Positions 1 to 8,700 of a stretch of DNA of 64,000 bases are shown one piece after another. The translations under genes and the position numbers were made by a program. This DNA is from Georgenia ruanii. GTDB taxonomy: Bacteria > Actinomycetota > Actinomycetes > Actinomycetales > Actinomycetaceae. The stretch's first letter is position 1. Each line of letters opens with the position of its first letter. The DNA lies in contig NZ_VUKE01000004.1 of assembly GCF_009193175.1 (NCBI RefSeq), forward strand, positions 1 to 64,000, written 5' to 3'. A model generated the notes under the pieces. It saw only the letters and a list, made by a program, of their open reading frames with translations, searched no databases and was not told the origin of the DNA.

Positions 1-115
1 TTGACCTTGCGGATGTACGGCGACACATCGTGAGACTACCCGCGAACCTAGTGCCCCAAATCAAGCCCCAACACGCCGCTGACCAGCACAAACACTCTCA
101 GGACCACCCGCACCT

Positions 116-772
116 GTGGAAGTCAGGTTCGACCGCGCCGCCCCGGCGGAGCCCTGGGGCACCGAGGCCGTCAGCGACCACCTGCTCGACATCACCGACG
201 CCGGCCAGGTCGCCGCGGCTGTCGCCTCGGCCGTGGCGACGCACGGCCGTCCGGACATCCTCGTCAACATCGCCGGGATCATCGGTCGGCCGGCGCCGTC
301 ACACGAGGCGACGGAGGAGGAGTTTGACGACATCTTCGGGGTCAACGTCAAGGGCGTGTGGCAGGTGACCAAACACGTGGTCCCGCACATGATCGAGGCC
401 CGTCAAGGCAGCATCATCAACTTCTCGTCCATCTACGGCCTCACCGGTGGCAAGACCGTGCCGCTGTACCACGCCACCAAGGGCGCCGTGCGGTTGCTCA
501 GCAAGGCTGACGCCGCCGCCTACGGCGAGTACGGCATTCGGGTCAACTCGCTCCACCCGGGCTCCATGAACACGACCATGAGCCGCTCGGCCGCCGAACG
601 GAGCCCGCTGGGCCGGGACGAGTACTACCGCCGGCTCTTCGGCTCCAACCCCCTGCCCCGCCAGGGCGAGCCCGGCGAGATCGCGTACGGCGTCCTCTAC
701 CTGGCTTCCGACGAGTCGAGCTTCACCACCGGCGCAGAGCTCGTCATCGACGGCGGCTTCACCGCGATCTGA
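116..772 (+). pseudogene. Short-chain dehydrogenase/reductase, 5'-truncated
   Basis: The frame is open from base 83 and the first usable start is GTG 116, giving 218 residues against about 250 for classical SDRs. The missing part is the first beta strand and the Gly-rich TGxxxGxG cofactor loop, which I do not find in any frame of bases 1-115. The rest is well kept: NIAG at residues 51-54, catalytic Ser104/105, Tyr118 and Lys122 (YxxxK), and the C-terminal D-G-G-F typical of 3-oxoacyl-ACP-reductase-like SDRs. A protein without the dinucleotide loop should not bind NAD(P)H, so I infer a 5' deletion or recombination junction near base 83-116. It lies 30 bp upstream of the flavoprotein gene and probably once led that operon. 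The upstream remainder may belong to another gene outside the window. Confidence 0.7.
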
Positions 773-802
773 ATACGCATCCGCGCAGAAGAAGGATCTG
801 AC

Positions 803-2548
803 ATGTCACAGACCACACGCAAGACCGACGTCCTCGTCATCGGGTCGGGTGCCGCCGGCATCGCGACGGCCCTCAAGGCCGCGAAGGACGGCCACAGCGT
901 GATCGTCGTCGAGAAGGAGAAGTACCTCGGAGGTACCTCCGCGATCTCCGGTGGCTGGGCCTGGGTGCCCGGCAACAAGCAGGGGGTAGCGCAGGGTGAC
1001 ACCAGGCGGGAGGTGGAGACGTACCTCAAGGCCATCGCGCCCGACACCTACAACGCCGAGAGCGTGAAGACCTTCCTCGACGAGGTTCCCGAGGCGATGA
1101 ACTTCCTGGAGGACGAGGTCGGCATCGCCGTCCAGTACGCCGACAAGGCCCCGGACTACCAGATGGACCAGCCCGGCGCGAAGGAGTCCGGCCGGGCCGT
1201 GACGTTCCGGGCGGCCAACGCTCGCATGCTCGGTGAGGACCGCCTGCGGGTGCAGCCCTACCTCATGTCGTACACCGTCTTTGGCTACATGCCCGAGATC
1301 GGCAAGGACATCGGCACCTTCCTCAAGGCCAACCAGAAGCTCTCCGCGTTCGCGTACGCGACGGCGAAGGTGGGCCGGACCTGGGCCGAGACCGCACTGT
1401 TCAAGCGGTCCCTGACCCGTACGAACGGCAATGCGCTGATGACGCGCATGATCTCCGCCGCCCGCGACGCCGGGATCCAGATGTGGACGTCGACCCCCGC
1501 CCTCGAGATCCTCACGGATGCGGACGGCGCGGTCACTGGTGCCCGCGTCGGCGGCGACCACGCCGGTGTCATCGAGGCCCGTCTCGGCGTCGTGCTCGCC
1601 GCGGGCGGCTTCTCCGGCAACGCCGAGCTGCGCAAGAAGTACTTCCCGCACGACCCCAGCGGGGACAACCACCACACCCCCACCATCGGGCACACGGGAG
1701 ACTCGTTCCGCCTTGCCGAGCCGTTCGGCGGGCACATCGACGCCTCCCCGCACCAGCCCGCCTCATGGGGTCCGGTGACGGTGTTCAAGGGACTGCGCGG
1801 CCAGCGGAGGCTCTTCCCGCACCTCCGGGCCTTCGGGCTCCCTGGGCTGATCGCCGTCAACCGCGAGGGAAGGCGCTTTGCCAACGAGTCCCTCTCGTAC
1901 CACGACTACGGCGTCGAGATGATCAAGGACAACCAGGGCAAGGACAAGACGTTCGGCTGGATCGTCGCCGATCACACCGCGATGCACAAGTACGGCATCG
2001 GCTGGGCCAAGCCGTGGCCCTTCCCGCAGAAGCTGTTCACGTCGGCGGGCTACCTCCACAAGGCGGCCACGGTGCCCGAGCTCGCCCGGAAGATCGGCGT
2101 CCCGGCGGCCAACCTCCAGGCCACGCTCGCCGAGTTCAACACAGCCGCCGCCCGAGGCGAGGACCCGAAGTTTCACCGGGGCTCGAACAAGTTCCACCAC
2201 TTCAAGGGCGACGTGGAGCACAAGCCCAACCCGAACCTCGCGCCGATCGAGAAGGGCCCGTTCTACGCCGTCAAGATCGAGATGGGGGACCTGGGCACCT
2301 ACGCCGGTCTCGCCGTGAACTCCCGGTCCGAGGTCCTCGACGACCACGGCAACGGGGTGCGTGGCCTCTACGCCGTCGGAACTGCCGCGGTGAGCCCCTT
2401 CGGGGGCGGATACCCCGGCTACGGCGCGAACATCGGTCCGGCGCTCGTCTTCGGGTACAAGGTCGGCCGCGACATGGCCGCCCACGCCGCCGAGCGCTCG
2501 TCCGCTCGCGCGCCGGAGCTGGAGGTGGCCGATGCGCCGCGACGTTAG
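803..2548 (+). CDS. FAD-dependent oxidoreductase, KstD / fumarate-reductase flavoprotein family
   Basis: This 581-residue protein is a member of the FAD_binding_2 fold. It has the dinucleotide motif GSGAAG at residues 14-19, then an EKE...GGTSAISGG stretch (about 38-53) that contacts FAD. The C-terminal cap near residues 525-556 reads GGGYPGYGANIGPA, the pattern seen in 3-ketosteroid delta-1-dehydrogenases and related enzymes. Such proteins introduce or reduce a C=C bond next to a carbonyl. No signal peptide or heme motif is present, so it is cytosolic. Its length fits KstD (510-580). The start ATG 803 is preceded by AGAAGGA. It sits directly before the Liv-type importer genes, so it probably acts on the imported compound. 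Steroid specificity is not demonstrated; a cyclic ketone or aryl-alicyclic acid is equally possible. Confidence 0.82.
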   Translation: MSQTTRKTDVLVIGSGAAGIATALKAAKDGHSVIVVEKEKYLGGTSAISGGWAWVPGNKQGVAQGDTRREVETYLKAIAPDTYNAESVKTFLDEVPEAMNFLEDEVGIAVQYADKAPDYQMDQPGAKESGRAVTFRAANARMLGEDRLRVQPYLMSYTVFGYMPEIGKDIGTFLKANQKLSAFAYATAKVGRTWAETALFKRSLTRTNGNALMTRMISAARDAGIQMWTSTPALEILTDADGAVTGARVGGDHAGVIEARLGVVLAAGGFSGNAELRKKYFPHDPSGDNHHTPTIGHTGDSFRLAEPFGGHIDASPHQPASWGPVTVFKGLRGQRRLFPHLRAFGLPGLIAVNREGRRFANESLSYHDYGVEMIKDNQGKDKTFGWIVADHTAMHKYGIGWAKPWPFPQKLFTSAGYLHKAATVPELARKIGVPAANLQATLAEFNTAAARGEDPKFHRGSNKFHHFKGDVEHKPNPNLAPIEKGPFYAVKIEMGDLGTYAGLAVNSRSEVLDDHGNGVRGLYAVGTAAVSPFGGGYPGYGANIGPALVFGYKVGRDMAAHAAERSSARAPELEVADAPRR

Positions 2549-2638
2549 TTCGCTCCTCGGTGCAGGACTGGTCGGATCTGGGCGCCTGCCCTCGACGCAC
2601 CGACCGGGCCGTGGCACGAAGGAGTGCGGGGGGTCCCG

Positions 2639-3490
2639 ATGGTCGTGATCCTGCTCAACGGCCTCGCGTTCGGCGTGCTGCTCATGGTGCTTGCCTCCGG
2701 GCTGGCCATGATCTTCGGCCTCCGCGACGTCGTGAACTTCGCGCACGGCGCGATGTACATGCTCGGCGCCTTCGTCGGATTCACGATCTCCAGCGCGACG
2801 AACTACTGGGTGGCGATCCTGCTCACCCCGCTGATCTTCGCGGTTTTGGGGGTTCTGTTCGACAGGTACGGCATCCGCTACCTCGCGGACCGCGACCACC
2901 TCGACATGATCCTCATCACCTTCGGGCTGACCTTCGTGCTCACCGGCATCGTGCAGCTGGTGTGGGGGACCGCGCCGCGGTCGCTCACGCCGCCGGCCCC
3001 GTTCGCCGGGAGCGTCGACATCCTCGGCAGCAGCTATCCCAGCTATCGGGTGTTCGTCATCGTCGTGGGGCTCGTCATCTCGGGGGCGCTCATGCTCTGG
3101 CTGCGCAGGTCCCGCACCGGCCTGTACGTCCGTGCCTCGAGCACCGACCGGGGCGTCGCCGCCGTGGTGGGCATCGACGTCGACAAGGTCAGCGCCACCG
3201 TGGTGGGCGTGGGCACTGCCCTAGCCGGTGTGGCGGGCGTTCTCGCCGGCCCCTACCTGAGCCTGTCGCCCAACATGGGCGTGGAGATCCTCATCCTCAC
3301 GTTCATCGTGGTCGTCACCGGCGGGCTGGGCAGCATCGGCGGCGCCATGGTGGCCGCCATCCTGCTGGGCATGCTCAACAGCTTCTCCTCGACCTACCTG
3401 CCCGGCTTTGCGGCCTTCGTGCCCTACGCCCTCATGTTCGCGGTCCTTCTGCTGCGTCCGCGTGGGATCGCGGGGGTGAGGGTCGTATGA
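2639..3490 (+). CDS. livH: ABC transporter permease, LivH family
   Basis: This inner-membrane permease of the branched-chain amino-acid (HAAT) importer family is about 283 residues with some eight hydrophobic segments. The LivH hallmark G-L-A-M-I-F-G and the VVNFAHGAMYMLGA segment lie near the N-terminus, and a GGLGSIGGA loop, the EAA-like contact with the ATPase, lies near residue 225. I chose ATG 2639, which begins MVVILLNG like family members. GTG 2624 would add five residues. The stop overlaps a possible ATG at 3487, and livM follows. Many HAAT systems in catabolic clusters import aromatic or amide compounds rather than Leu/Ile/Val, so the substrate here is open. Confidence 0.9.
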   Translation: MVVILLNGLAFGVLLMVLASGLAMIFGLRDVVNFAHGAMYMLGAFVGFTISSATNYWVAILLTPLIFAVLGVLFDRYGIRYLADRDHLDMILITFGLTFVLTGIVQLVWGTAPRSLTPPAPFAGSVDILGSSYPSYRVFVIVVGLVISGALMLWLRRSRTGLYVRASSTDRGVAAVVGIDVDKVSATVVGVGTALAGVAGVLAGPYLSLSPNMGVEILILTFIVVVTGGLGSIGGAMVAAILLGMLNSFSSTYLPGFAAFVPYALMFAVLLLRPRGIAGVRVV

Positions 3491-3519
3491 GCGCGCTCAA
3501 CCCACCCAAGGAGAAGGCC

Positions 3520-4572
3520 ATGACTGAACCCGGCACCGCGACCCTGTCCCGGCGCCGCCAGGGTACGGCGCCGAGTGTCCAGGAGGCGCTAGGGACCATC
3601 CGCGGTTCACTGCCCCGCCGCGCCGTGATCTGGGCACTCATCGCGTTCGTCGGTGTGTGGGCTCCCTACGTCCTGCCCCTTTACCCCCTCCAGCTCGCCG
3701 TCCAGGGCGTCACCCTCGGGCTGCTCGGCCTGAGTGTGGGGTGGCTGCGCCGCCAGACCGGCATGCTGAGCTTCGGCCACGCGATGTTCTACGGGTTCAC
3801 CGGGTACGCCGTCGGCGTCCTCGTCGTGCACGTCGGTCTGACGACGACGCCCGCCCTGCTCCTAGGCATCGCTGCGGGCACGGTCCTCGCCCTCGTAGTC
3901 GGGCTGCTCATCATGCGCGCGGGCGGTGTCGCATTCTCCATGCTCACCCTCGCCACCGGCATGCTGATCTGGGTCGCGGTCACCCAGAAGCGGTCCATCA
4001 CCAACGGTTTCGACGGCCTCCCCGTGAACTTCACCGGAGCGCTTCTGGGTCGCGACCCCAACGATTTCACCAACCCGGTCGTCGCCTGGCCGCTCATCTG
4101 GGTTGTGCTGATGGTCGCGGTCGCCGCCTTCTGGCTCATCAGCCGGTCGGTCTTCGGCCGCCACCTGGCAGCCCTGCGGGAGAACGAGGAGCGAACGCGC
4201 TTCACGGGGCGCCGCACCTACCTGCCCAAGGTTCTCGCCTTCACGCTCACCGGTCTGCTCGGGAGCATCGCAGGGGCCGTGGCCGTGCTCAACATCGGAT
4301 ACATCTCCCCCGAGAGCCTTTTCTGGTCCATGTCGGGCCAGGCGCTCATCGTCGCCGTCATCGGTGGCGTGGGAAGCGTATGGGGCCCGCCCGCCGGGGC
4401 GATCGCCTACGTCTTCCTGCAAGCCTGGCTCTCCGACAGCCCGTACTACCAGCTCATCATCGGCCTGATCCTCATGGTGGTCGTCGTCGCAACCCCCGGT
4501 GGTGGCGCGGAGCTGGTCACGCGGGCGTTCCGAGCCCTCGCCCGTCGCACGAAGGGACGCTCCCATGCTTGA
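3520..4572 (+). CDS. livM: ABC transporter permease, LivM family
   Basis: This is the second permease subunit, 350 residues, with about ten hydrophobic segments. It carries the LivM signatures GMLSFGHAMFYGFTGYA (about residues 80-96) and GGVGSVWGPPAGA (near 285), the latter being the ATPase-contact loop. ATG 3520 is preceded by AAGGAG at 3508-3513 with six-base spacing, so I prefer it to ATG 3487, which overlaps the livH stop and would add eleven residues. The 3' end overlaps the livG start by eight bases, which implies translational coupling. It should pair with LivH to form the membrane channel. Confidence 0.9.
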   Translation: MTEPGTATLSRRRQGTAPSVQEALGTIRGSLPRRAVIWALIAFVGVWAPYVLPLYPLQLAVQGVTLGLLGLSVGWLRRQTGMLSFGHAMFYGFTGYAVGVLVVHVGLTTTPALLLGIAAGTVLALVVGLLIMRAGGVAFSMLTLATGMLIWVAVTQKRSITNGFDGLPVNFTGALLGRDPNDFTNPVVAWPLIWVVLMVAVAAFWLISRSVFGRHLAALRENEERTRFTGRRTYLPKVLAFTLTGLLGSIAGAVAVLNIGYISPESLFWSMSGQALIVAVIGGVGSVWGPPAGAIAYVFLQAWLSDSPYYQLIIGLILMVVVVATPGGGAELVTRAFRALARRTKGRSHA

Positions 4573-5260
4573 GCTGAAGGGGCTGACGTTCGCCTACGGC
4601 GCCGTCAAGGCCGTCAACCAGGTCGACCTGTTCGTGGAGAAGGGGTCCATCCACGGTCTGATCGGACCCAACGGTGCGGGAAAGAGCACCTGCATCGAGC
4701 TGATCTCGGGCAACCGCAAGCCGACCGCCGGCATGATCGTCTACGACGGTCAGGACATCACTGCCAAGTCCATCAGCTGGCGCCGGCACGCCGGCATCTC
4801 CCGGTCCTTCCAGCGCATCAGCGTGTTCGACGGCCTCACCGTGGCGGACCAGCTCGAGCTCGCGGCTCGAGCCGTCGGCGAGTCTGACCTGGACACGATC
4901 GTCGCCGAGCTCGACCTGGGCAACACGCTCACCGAGCATTGCGAGGCCGTCAGCTACGGCGAGCAGCGGCGCGTGGACATCGCGCTTGCCCTGCTCGGCG
5001 AGCCGCCGCTGGTCCTCCTGGACGAGCCCGCCGCCGGGCTCTCGCGCGATGAGAGCCTCCAGCTCGCCGACCACCTCGCCCACCTCGCCGAGGAGCGCGG
5101 CACCACCGTCCTCATCGTCGAGCACCACCTCGAGGTCGTGTTTCGGATCTGCAGCCGGCTCTCCGTGCTCGAGCAGGGCTCGGTCATCGCCGACGGCGTA
5201 CCCGAGGAGGTGCGGCGGGAGCCGCGTGTCATGGAGGCATACCTGGGGAGGGCAGCCTGA
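4565..5260 (+). CDS. livG: ABC transporter ATP-binding protein, LivG family
   Basis: This 231-residue ATPase subunit energises the Liv-type importer. Walker A is GPNGAGKST (about residues 36-44). The signature region is the LivG form, SYGEQRRVDIALAL, instead of LSGGQ. Walker B is LVLLDEPAAGL, and the switch His lies in the IVEHH segment. Its length is slightly below the usual 250. ATG 4565 overlaps the livM stop, and the protein then begins MLELKGLTFAYG as expected for the fold. The stop codon shares a base with the livF ATG at 5260. Confidence 0.9.
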   Translation: MLELKGLTFAYGAVKAVNQVDLFVEKGSIHGLIGPNGAGKSTCIELISGNRKPTAGMIVYDGQDITAKSISWRRHAGISRSFQRISVFDGLTVADQLELAARAVGESDLDTIVAELDLGNTLTEHCEAVSYGEQRRVDIALALLGEPPLVLLDEPAAGLSRDESLQLADHLAHLAEERGTTVLIVEHHLEVVFRICSRLSVLEQGSVIADGVPEEVRREPRVMEAYLGRAA

Positions 5261-5958
5261 TGAATCCCGTGCTGACATTCGACGGCGTGCGCGCCTTCTA
5301 CGGCCAGGCCCTGATAGTCGACGGCCTTAGCTTCGAGGTCGGCGAGGGGGAGTGCTTCTCGCTCCTCGGCCCGAACGGGGTGGGCAAGACCACCAGCCTC
5401 AACGCCATGTTCGGTATTGCCCAGACACGGGGCGGCTCGATCGCCATCGATGGACACGCGCTCGGTGGCAAGAAGGCCCACGAAGCTGCCCGCCTCGGGG
5501 CGGCCCTCGTGCCCCAGGGACGCTGGATCATCTCCTCGCTGACCGTGGAGCAGAACCTGCTTCTTGGTCAGGCCTCGGAGCGCAAGGGGCCCTGGACCCT
5601 GCCCAAGGTCTACGAGATGTTCCCCGACCTGCAGGACCGCAGCGCTTCACTGGGCACCGCCCTGAGCGGCGGGCAGCAGCAGATGCTCGCCATCGGACGG
5701 GCGCTCATGGCCAACCCGCGGATCCTCCTGCTCGACGAACCGTCCGAGGGCCTCGCTCCGGTGATCATCGACCGTCTCGGTGACTCGCTCGCCAAGCTGC
5801 GCGAGGAAGGGACGTCGATGCTGCTCATCGAGCAGCGACTAGACCTCGTCATGGATCTCGCTGACCGCTACGCCGTCATGGCAAAGGGCGAGGTCGTCTC
5901 GCAGGGTCGCGTCAGCGACACCACCAACGACGCCCTGCGCGAGCTCGTCTCCATCTGA
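5260..5958 (+). CDS. livF: ABC transporter ATP-binding protein, LivF family
   Basis: This is the second ATPase subunit, 232 residues, close to the usual 233-237 of LivF. It has Walker A GPNGVGKTT, the signature LSGGQQQMLAIGRAL and Walker B ILLLDEPSEGLAP, where the S-E-G-L-A-P tail is typical of LivF. It overlaps livG by one base (TGATG). It should heterodimerise with LivG under the LivH/LivM pair. A short 7-bp hairpin follows the stop, before the binding-protein gene. Confidence 0.9.
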   Translation: MNPVLTFDGVRAFYGQALIVDGLSFEVGEGECFSLLGPNGVGKTTSLNAMFGIAQTRGGSIAIDGHALGGKKAHEAARLGAALVPQGRWIISSLTVEQNLLLGQASERKGPWTLPKVYEMFPDLQDRSASLGTALSGGQQQMLAIGRALMANPRILLLDEPSEGLAPVIIDRLGDSLAKLREEGTSMLLIEQRLDLVMDLADRYAVMAKGEVVSQGRVSDTTNDALRELVSI

Positions 5959-5961
5959 CCC

Positions 5962-5980
5962 CTCCCGGACACCCCGGGAG
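5962..5980 (+). terminator. Small intercistronic hairpin after livF
   Basis: CTCCCGG at 5962-5968 pairs with CCGGGAG at 5974-5980 across a 5-base loop. There is no T-run. It lies between livF and the substrate-binding-protein gene. Such hairpins in importer operons often reduce read-through or protect mRNA ends, but here that role is inferred. Confidence 0.35.
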
Positions 5981-6031
5981 ACGCAGCACCCACCCCTCCA
6001 CACCACGTGACTCTCAACGAGGAGCAACCGC

Positions 6032-7279
6032 ATGTCTCGCAAGTGCACCCGTCTCGGACTGTCGGCGGGCATCACCGCCCTGGCCCTCACACTCACCGCC
6101 TGCTCCGGCGCCGCCACCAGTGCAGGTGCGGGCGCCAGCAACGGCGACGGCACGGAGGCCGAGCCCATCCGGGTCGCGGTCGTCTCGCCCCACTCCGGAC
6201 CTTACGCAGAGTTCGGCGAGCAGCAGCGTGCCGGCTACCAGTTCGCCGCGGACGAGGCCAACGCCAACGGCGGCATCGACGGTCGGCGGGTCGAGATCTT
6301 CGTGGCGGACGACCTCGGCACGAACGAGGGCGCCGTGGCCGCCGCCCAGCGTCTCGTCCAGCAGAAGGACGCCAAGTTCATCGTCGGCACCATCGCCACT
6401 CCGACCACCCTGGCCGTCATGCAGCGCCTGGCGTCCTGGGACGCACTGGCTTTCGGCACCCAGTCCCAAGGGGACGCCCTGACCGGGGAGTCGTGCTCCC
6501 CGCGGTTCTTCCGCACGAATGTGAACGACCACTTGCTCATCCAAGGAGTCGGTAAATGGCTCGCCGAGCGCGACGCCACCGACTGGGACTCCGTCGCCGC
6601 CGACTACGCCTTCGGCCACGGCTCCGCAGAAGGCCTCCAGCAGGTCGCCGACGCGAAGGGCTGGTCCGTGGACAAGAACCTCTTCGCCCCGCTGGGCACC
6701 ACCGACTACGCCTCCTACCTCAACCAGCTCGACGGCGGCCAGGGCCTGCTCGTCTCCCTCTCCGGCGGGGACTCGGTCCACTTCCTCGGGCAGGCTCTGG
6801 ACTTTGGCACGCTCGACAAGTACGACCTCATCGTCGGTAACGCGGCCATGACGACCTCATCGCTGAACGCTGTCTCCGACGAACGCCTCATCGGTAAGTA
6901 CGGCACGGCGAACTGGGGCCCAACGGTCGACGCACCCGAGTCGCAGGCGTTCGTCGAGGCATTCAGCGAGGCCAACGGCGAGGCGCCGGCGGACTTCACC
7001 GGCGCCGCCTACATGGCGATGCAGACCATCTTCGCCGGCGTCCGGGCAGCCGGCAGCATCGATCCGTCCGAGGTCGCTACGGCCCTCGACGACCTGACCT
7101 TCGACTCCATCAAGGGCGAGGTCACCATGCGCGCCGAGGACCACCAGATCGAGGCACCCATGTACATGGGCAAGGTCGAGAAGGTTGGGGACCGCTACGA
7201 CCTGGTCATCGAGGACACGATCCCGATGTCGGAGACCATGCCCGAGCCCGACCCTGCCTGCTCCATGCCGGAGCTCTGA
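6032..7279 (+). CDS. Liv-type ABC importer substrate-binding lipoprotein
   Basis: This 415-residue extracytoplasmic binding protein belongs to the Peripla_BP_6 (LivJ/LivK) family. The N-terminus has Arg/Lys residues, a hydrophobic run and the lipobox L-T-A-C with Cys24 as the lipidation site, so it should be anchored outside the membrane. The mature part opens with IRVAVVSPHSGPYAEFG, then GYQFAADEANANGGIDGR, both characteristic of this family. GAGGAGC precedes ATG 6032. In most Liv operons the binding protein comes first; here it is last, after a 73-bp gap, which may allow separate expression. The ligand is unknown. Confidence 0.9.
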   Translation: MSRKCTRLGLSAGITALALTLTACSGAATSAGAGASNGDGTEAEPIRVAVVSPHSGPYAEFGEQQRAGYQFAADEANANGGIDGRRVEIFVADDLGTNEGAVAAAQRLVQQKDAKFIVGTIATPTTLAVMQRLASWDALAFGTQSQGDALTGESCSPRFFRTNVNDHLLIQGVGKWLAERDATDWDSVAADYAFGHGSAEGLQQVADAKGWSVDKNLFAPLGTTDYASYLNQLDGGQGLLVSLSGGDSVHFLGQALDFGTLDKYDLIVGNAAMTTSSLNAVSDERLIGKYGTANWGPTVDAPESQAFVEAFSEANGEAPADFTGAAYMAMQTIFAGVRAAGSIDPSEVATALDDLTFDSIKGEVTMRAEDHQIEAPMYMGKVEKVGDRYDLVIEDTIPMSETMPEPDPACSMPEL

Positions 7280-7283
7280 CCAG

Positions 7284-8009
7284 ATGAGCGTTCTCGTAGT
7301 CACCGGCGGCGCCTCAGGCCTGGGCCGCGCCATCGCGGCCCAGGCCGCCGCCGAAGGCTGGACCGTCGTCCTGGTCGACCGCGACGCCGATGCGCTTGCC
7401 GTCGCCGCTGAAGAGCTCGGGGTGGCGAGCACCGCCGTCGACGTGACCGACCGGGAGGCGCTCGGCGCCGCCTTCGCGTCGATCGCCGAGCGGCTGGGTC
7501 GTATCGGCGGGCTGGTCAACAGCGCCGGCCTCACCCGCCCCGGACCGTCCGAAGGACTCGCCGTCGATGACTGGAAACTGGTCATCGACGTCGACCTCAG
7601 CGGCACCTTCTACAGCTGCCAGGCCGCGTTCGACCATCTGGCCGAGTCCGCTTCGATCGTCAACATCGCCTCGATCGGCTCGACCAGGGGGCTGCCGGAG
7701 CGGGTGGCCTACAGTGCAGCTAAAGCCGGTGTGGTGGGTCTGACCAGGGCGCTGGCGGCCGAGTGGGCGCCGCTTGGCATCCGTGTCAACGCGGTCGGTC
7801 CCTCCTGGGTGGACACCCCGCTGGTGCGTGACCTGATCGCGAGCGGAACGATCGATGAGCAGCAGATGCTCGACAAGGTTCCACTGGGCCGGCTGTGCAC
7901 TCCTGAGGATGTGGCCAGCTCTGTGCTGTTCCTGCTCGGCAGCGACAAGGCCGGGTATGTGACGGGGCAGACGCTGTACGTCGACGGTGGATACGTATGG
8001 GCCGGATAG
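7284..8009 (+). CDS. Short-chain dehydrogenase/reductase (SDR)
   Basis: This is a complete classical SDR of 241 residues: TGGASGLG cofactor loop at residues 7-14, Asp33 after the second strand, NSAG at 79-82, and catalytic Ser130, Tyr143 and Lys147. It ends with the FabG-like V-D-G-G-Y. An Asp at the end of beta-2 usually indicates NAD(H) preference. ATG 7284 lies 4 bp past the binding-protein stop, so it is in the same transcript. It is the intact counterpart of the truncated SDR at the left edge and probably oxidises or reduces an alcohol/ketone intermediate of the same pathway. Confidence 0.88.
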   Translation: MSVLVVTGGASGLGRAIAAQAAAEGWTVVLVDRDADALAVAAEELGVASTAVDVTDREALGAAFASIAERLGRIGGLVNSAGLTRPGPSEGLAVDDWKLVIDVDLSGTFYSCQAAFDHLAESASIVNIASIGSTRGLPERVAYSAAKAGVVGLTRALAAEWAPLGIRVNAVGPSWVDTPLVRDLIASGTIDEQQMLDKVPLGRLCTPEDVASSVLFLLGSDKAGYVTGQTLYVDGGYVWAG

Positions 8010-8040
8010 GCGGTCAGACACGCCCGTGGGGAAGGACGAC

Positions 8041-8222
8041 ATGACCGCGACGACGGACCAGATGGCAATGCACCCCGCCGGCATCGCGGTGCGCTCGCTG
8101 GACGACTCGTCGGCCTCCTGGTCCTGACCGAGGACGACACTCCCATCCAAGGACTATTCGCCGCAGGCAATGCTGGCCAGCGCGCGGGTTCCCTCCTCGG
8201 CTATGGACAGCACATCGAATGA
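8041..8222 (+). pseudogene. Flavoprotein remnant: orphan start plus FAD-oxidoreductase C-terminus
   Basis: ATG 8041 has a good ribosome-binding site (GGGAAGGACGAC) but its frame stops after 28 codons at 8127. In another frame, bases about 8091-8222 encode DDTPIQGLFAAGNAG followed by Gly/His residues and a stop at 8220-8222. The pattern P-I-x-G-L-F-A-A-G-N-A-G-Q is the FAD-contacting C-terminus of fumarate-reductase/KstD-like flavoproteins. I infer a large internal deletion that joined a gene start to the tail of a flavoprotein gene, leaving no functional product. Confidence 0.55.
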
Positions 8223-8366
8223 GCCTTCACGTGCGCGCCCGGGCCGGCCCCGATGCGGTCGCCCCGGGCGCGCCCGGGTTGGGGGCGCGCCGCGCACAAG
8301 GCCAAGACCCGCCGCGACGCTCACAGCGCCTGACCAAGTCAGAATCACTGACCGAAAGGAACGACC

Positions 8367-8660
8367 ATGCCAGTCTTCGCGCTCACCTACACCTACACCA
8401 ACGACACCGCCGGCCGCGACGCCTACCGACCGAAGCACAAGGAGCTTCTCGGTGGCCTGGCCGAGAAGGGCATTCTCCGGGCTTCCGGACCGTTCGGGCC
8501 GGAGGAGACGCCCGGTGCGCTCCTCCTCGTCCGGGCCGACAGCAAGGAGGAGGCCCTCACCCTCACGCAGCAGGACCCCTTCCGCGTCAACGGGTTCGTC
8601 TCATCTGTCACTGCGCAGGAGTGGATCCCGATGACCGGACCGCTCGCTGACGAGTTCTAA
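8367..8660 (+). CDS. YciI-like protein
   Basis: This 97-residue protein has the YciI/dimeric alpha-beta barrel layout. A first strand ends in a Tyr/Thr-rich segment, the RPKHKELLGGLAEKGIL helix follows, then G-P-F-G (about residues 42-45), and near residues 62-75 EEALTLTQQDPF, the conserved x-x-D-P-F/Y stretch. YciI relatives include muconolactone-isomerase-like and chlorohydroquinone-type enzymes as well as proteins of unknown role. GAAAGGAACGACC precedes the ATG. Its place among dehydrogenases and an IclR regulator suggests an accessory catabolic role, which is an inference. Confidence 0.75.
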   Translation: MPVFALTYTYTNDTAGRDAYRPKHKELLGGLAEKGILRASGPFGPEETPGALLLVRADSKEEALTLTQQDPFRVNGFVSSVTAQEWIPMTGPLADEF

Positions 8661-8700
8661 GTTCTCGGCCACAGTCGGTCGTGCGCGGAGGAGAGTCGCC

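Noticed and set aside
1483-3480. Long plus-strand open frame running through the flavoprotein and livH genes
   Set aside because: The product is Arg/Pro-rich nonsense in the wrong phase. Only its last part, from 3520, is the real livM.
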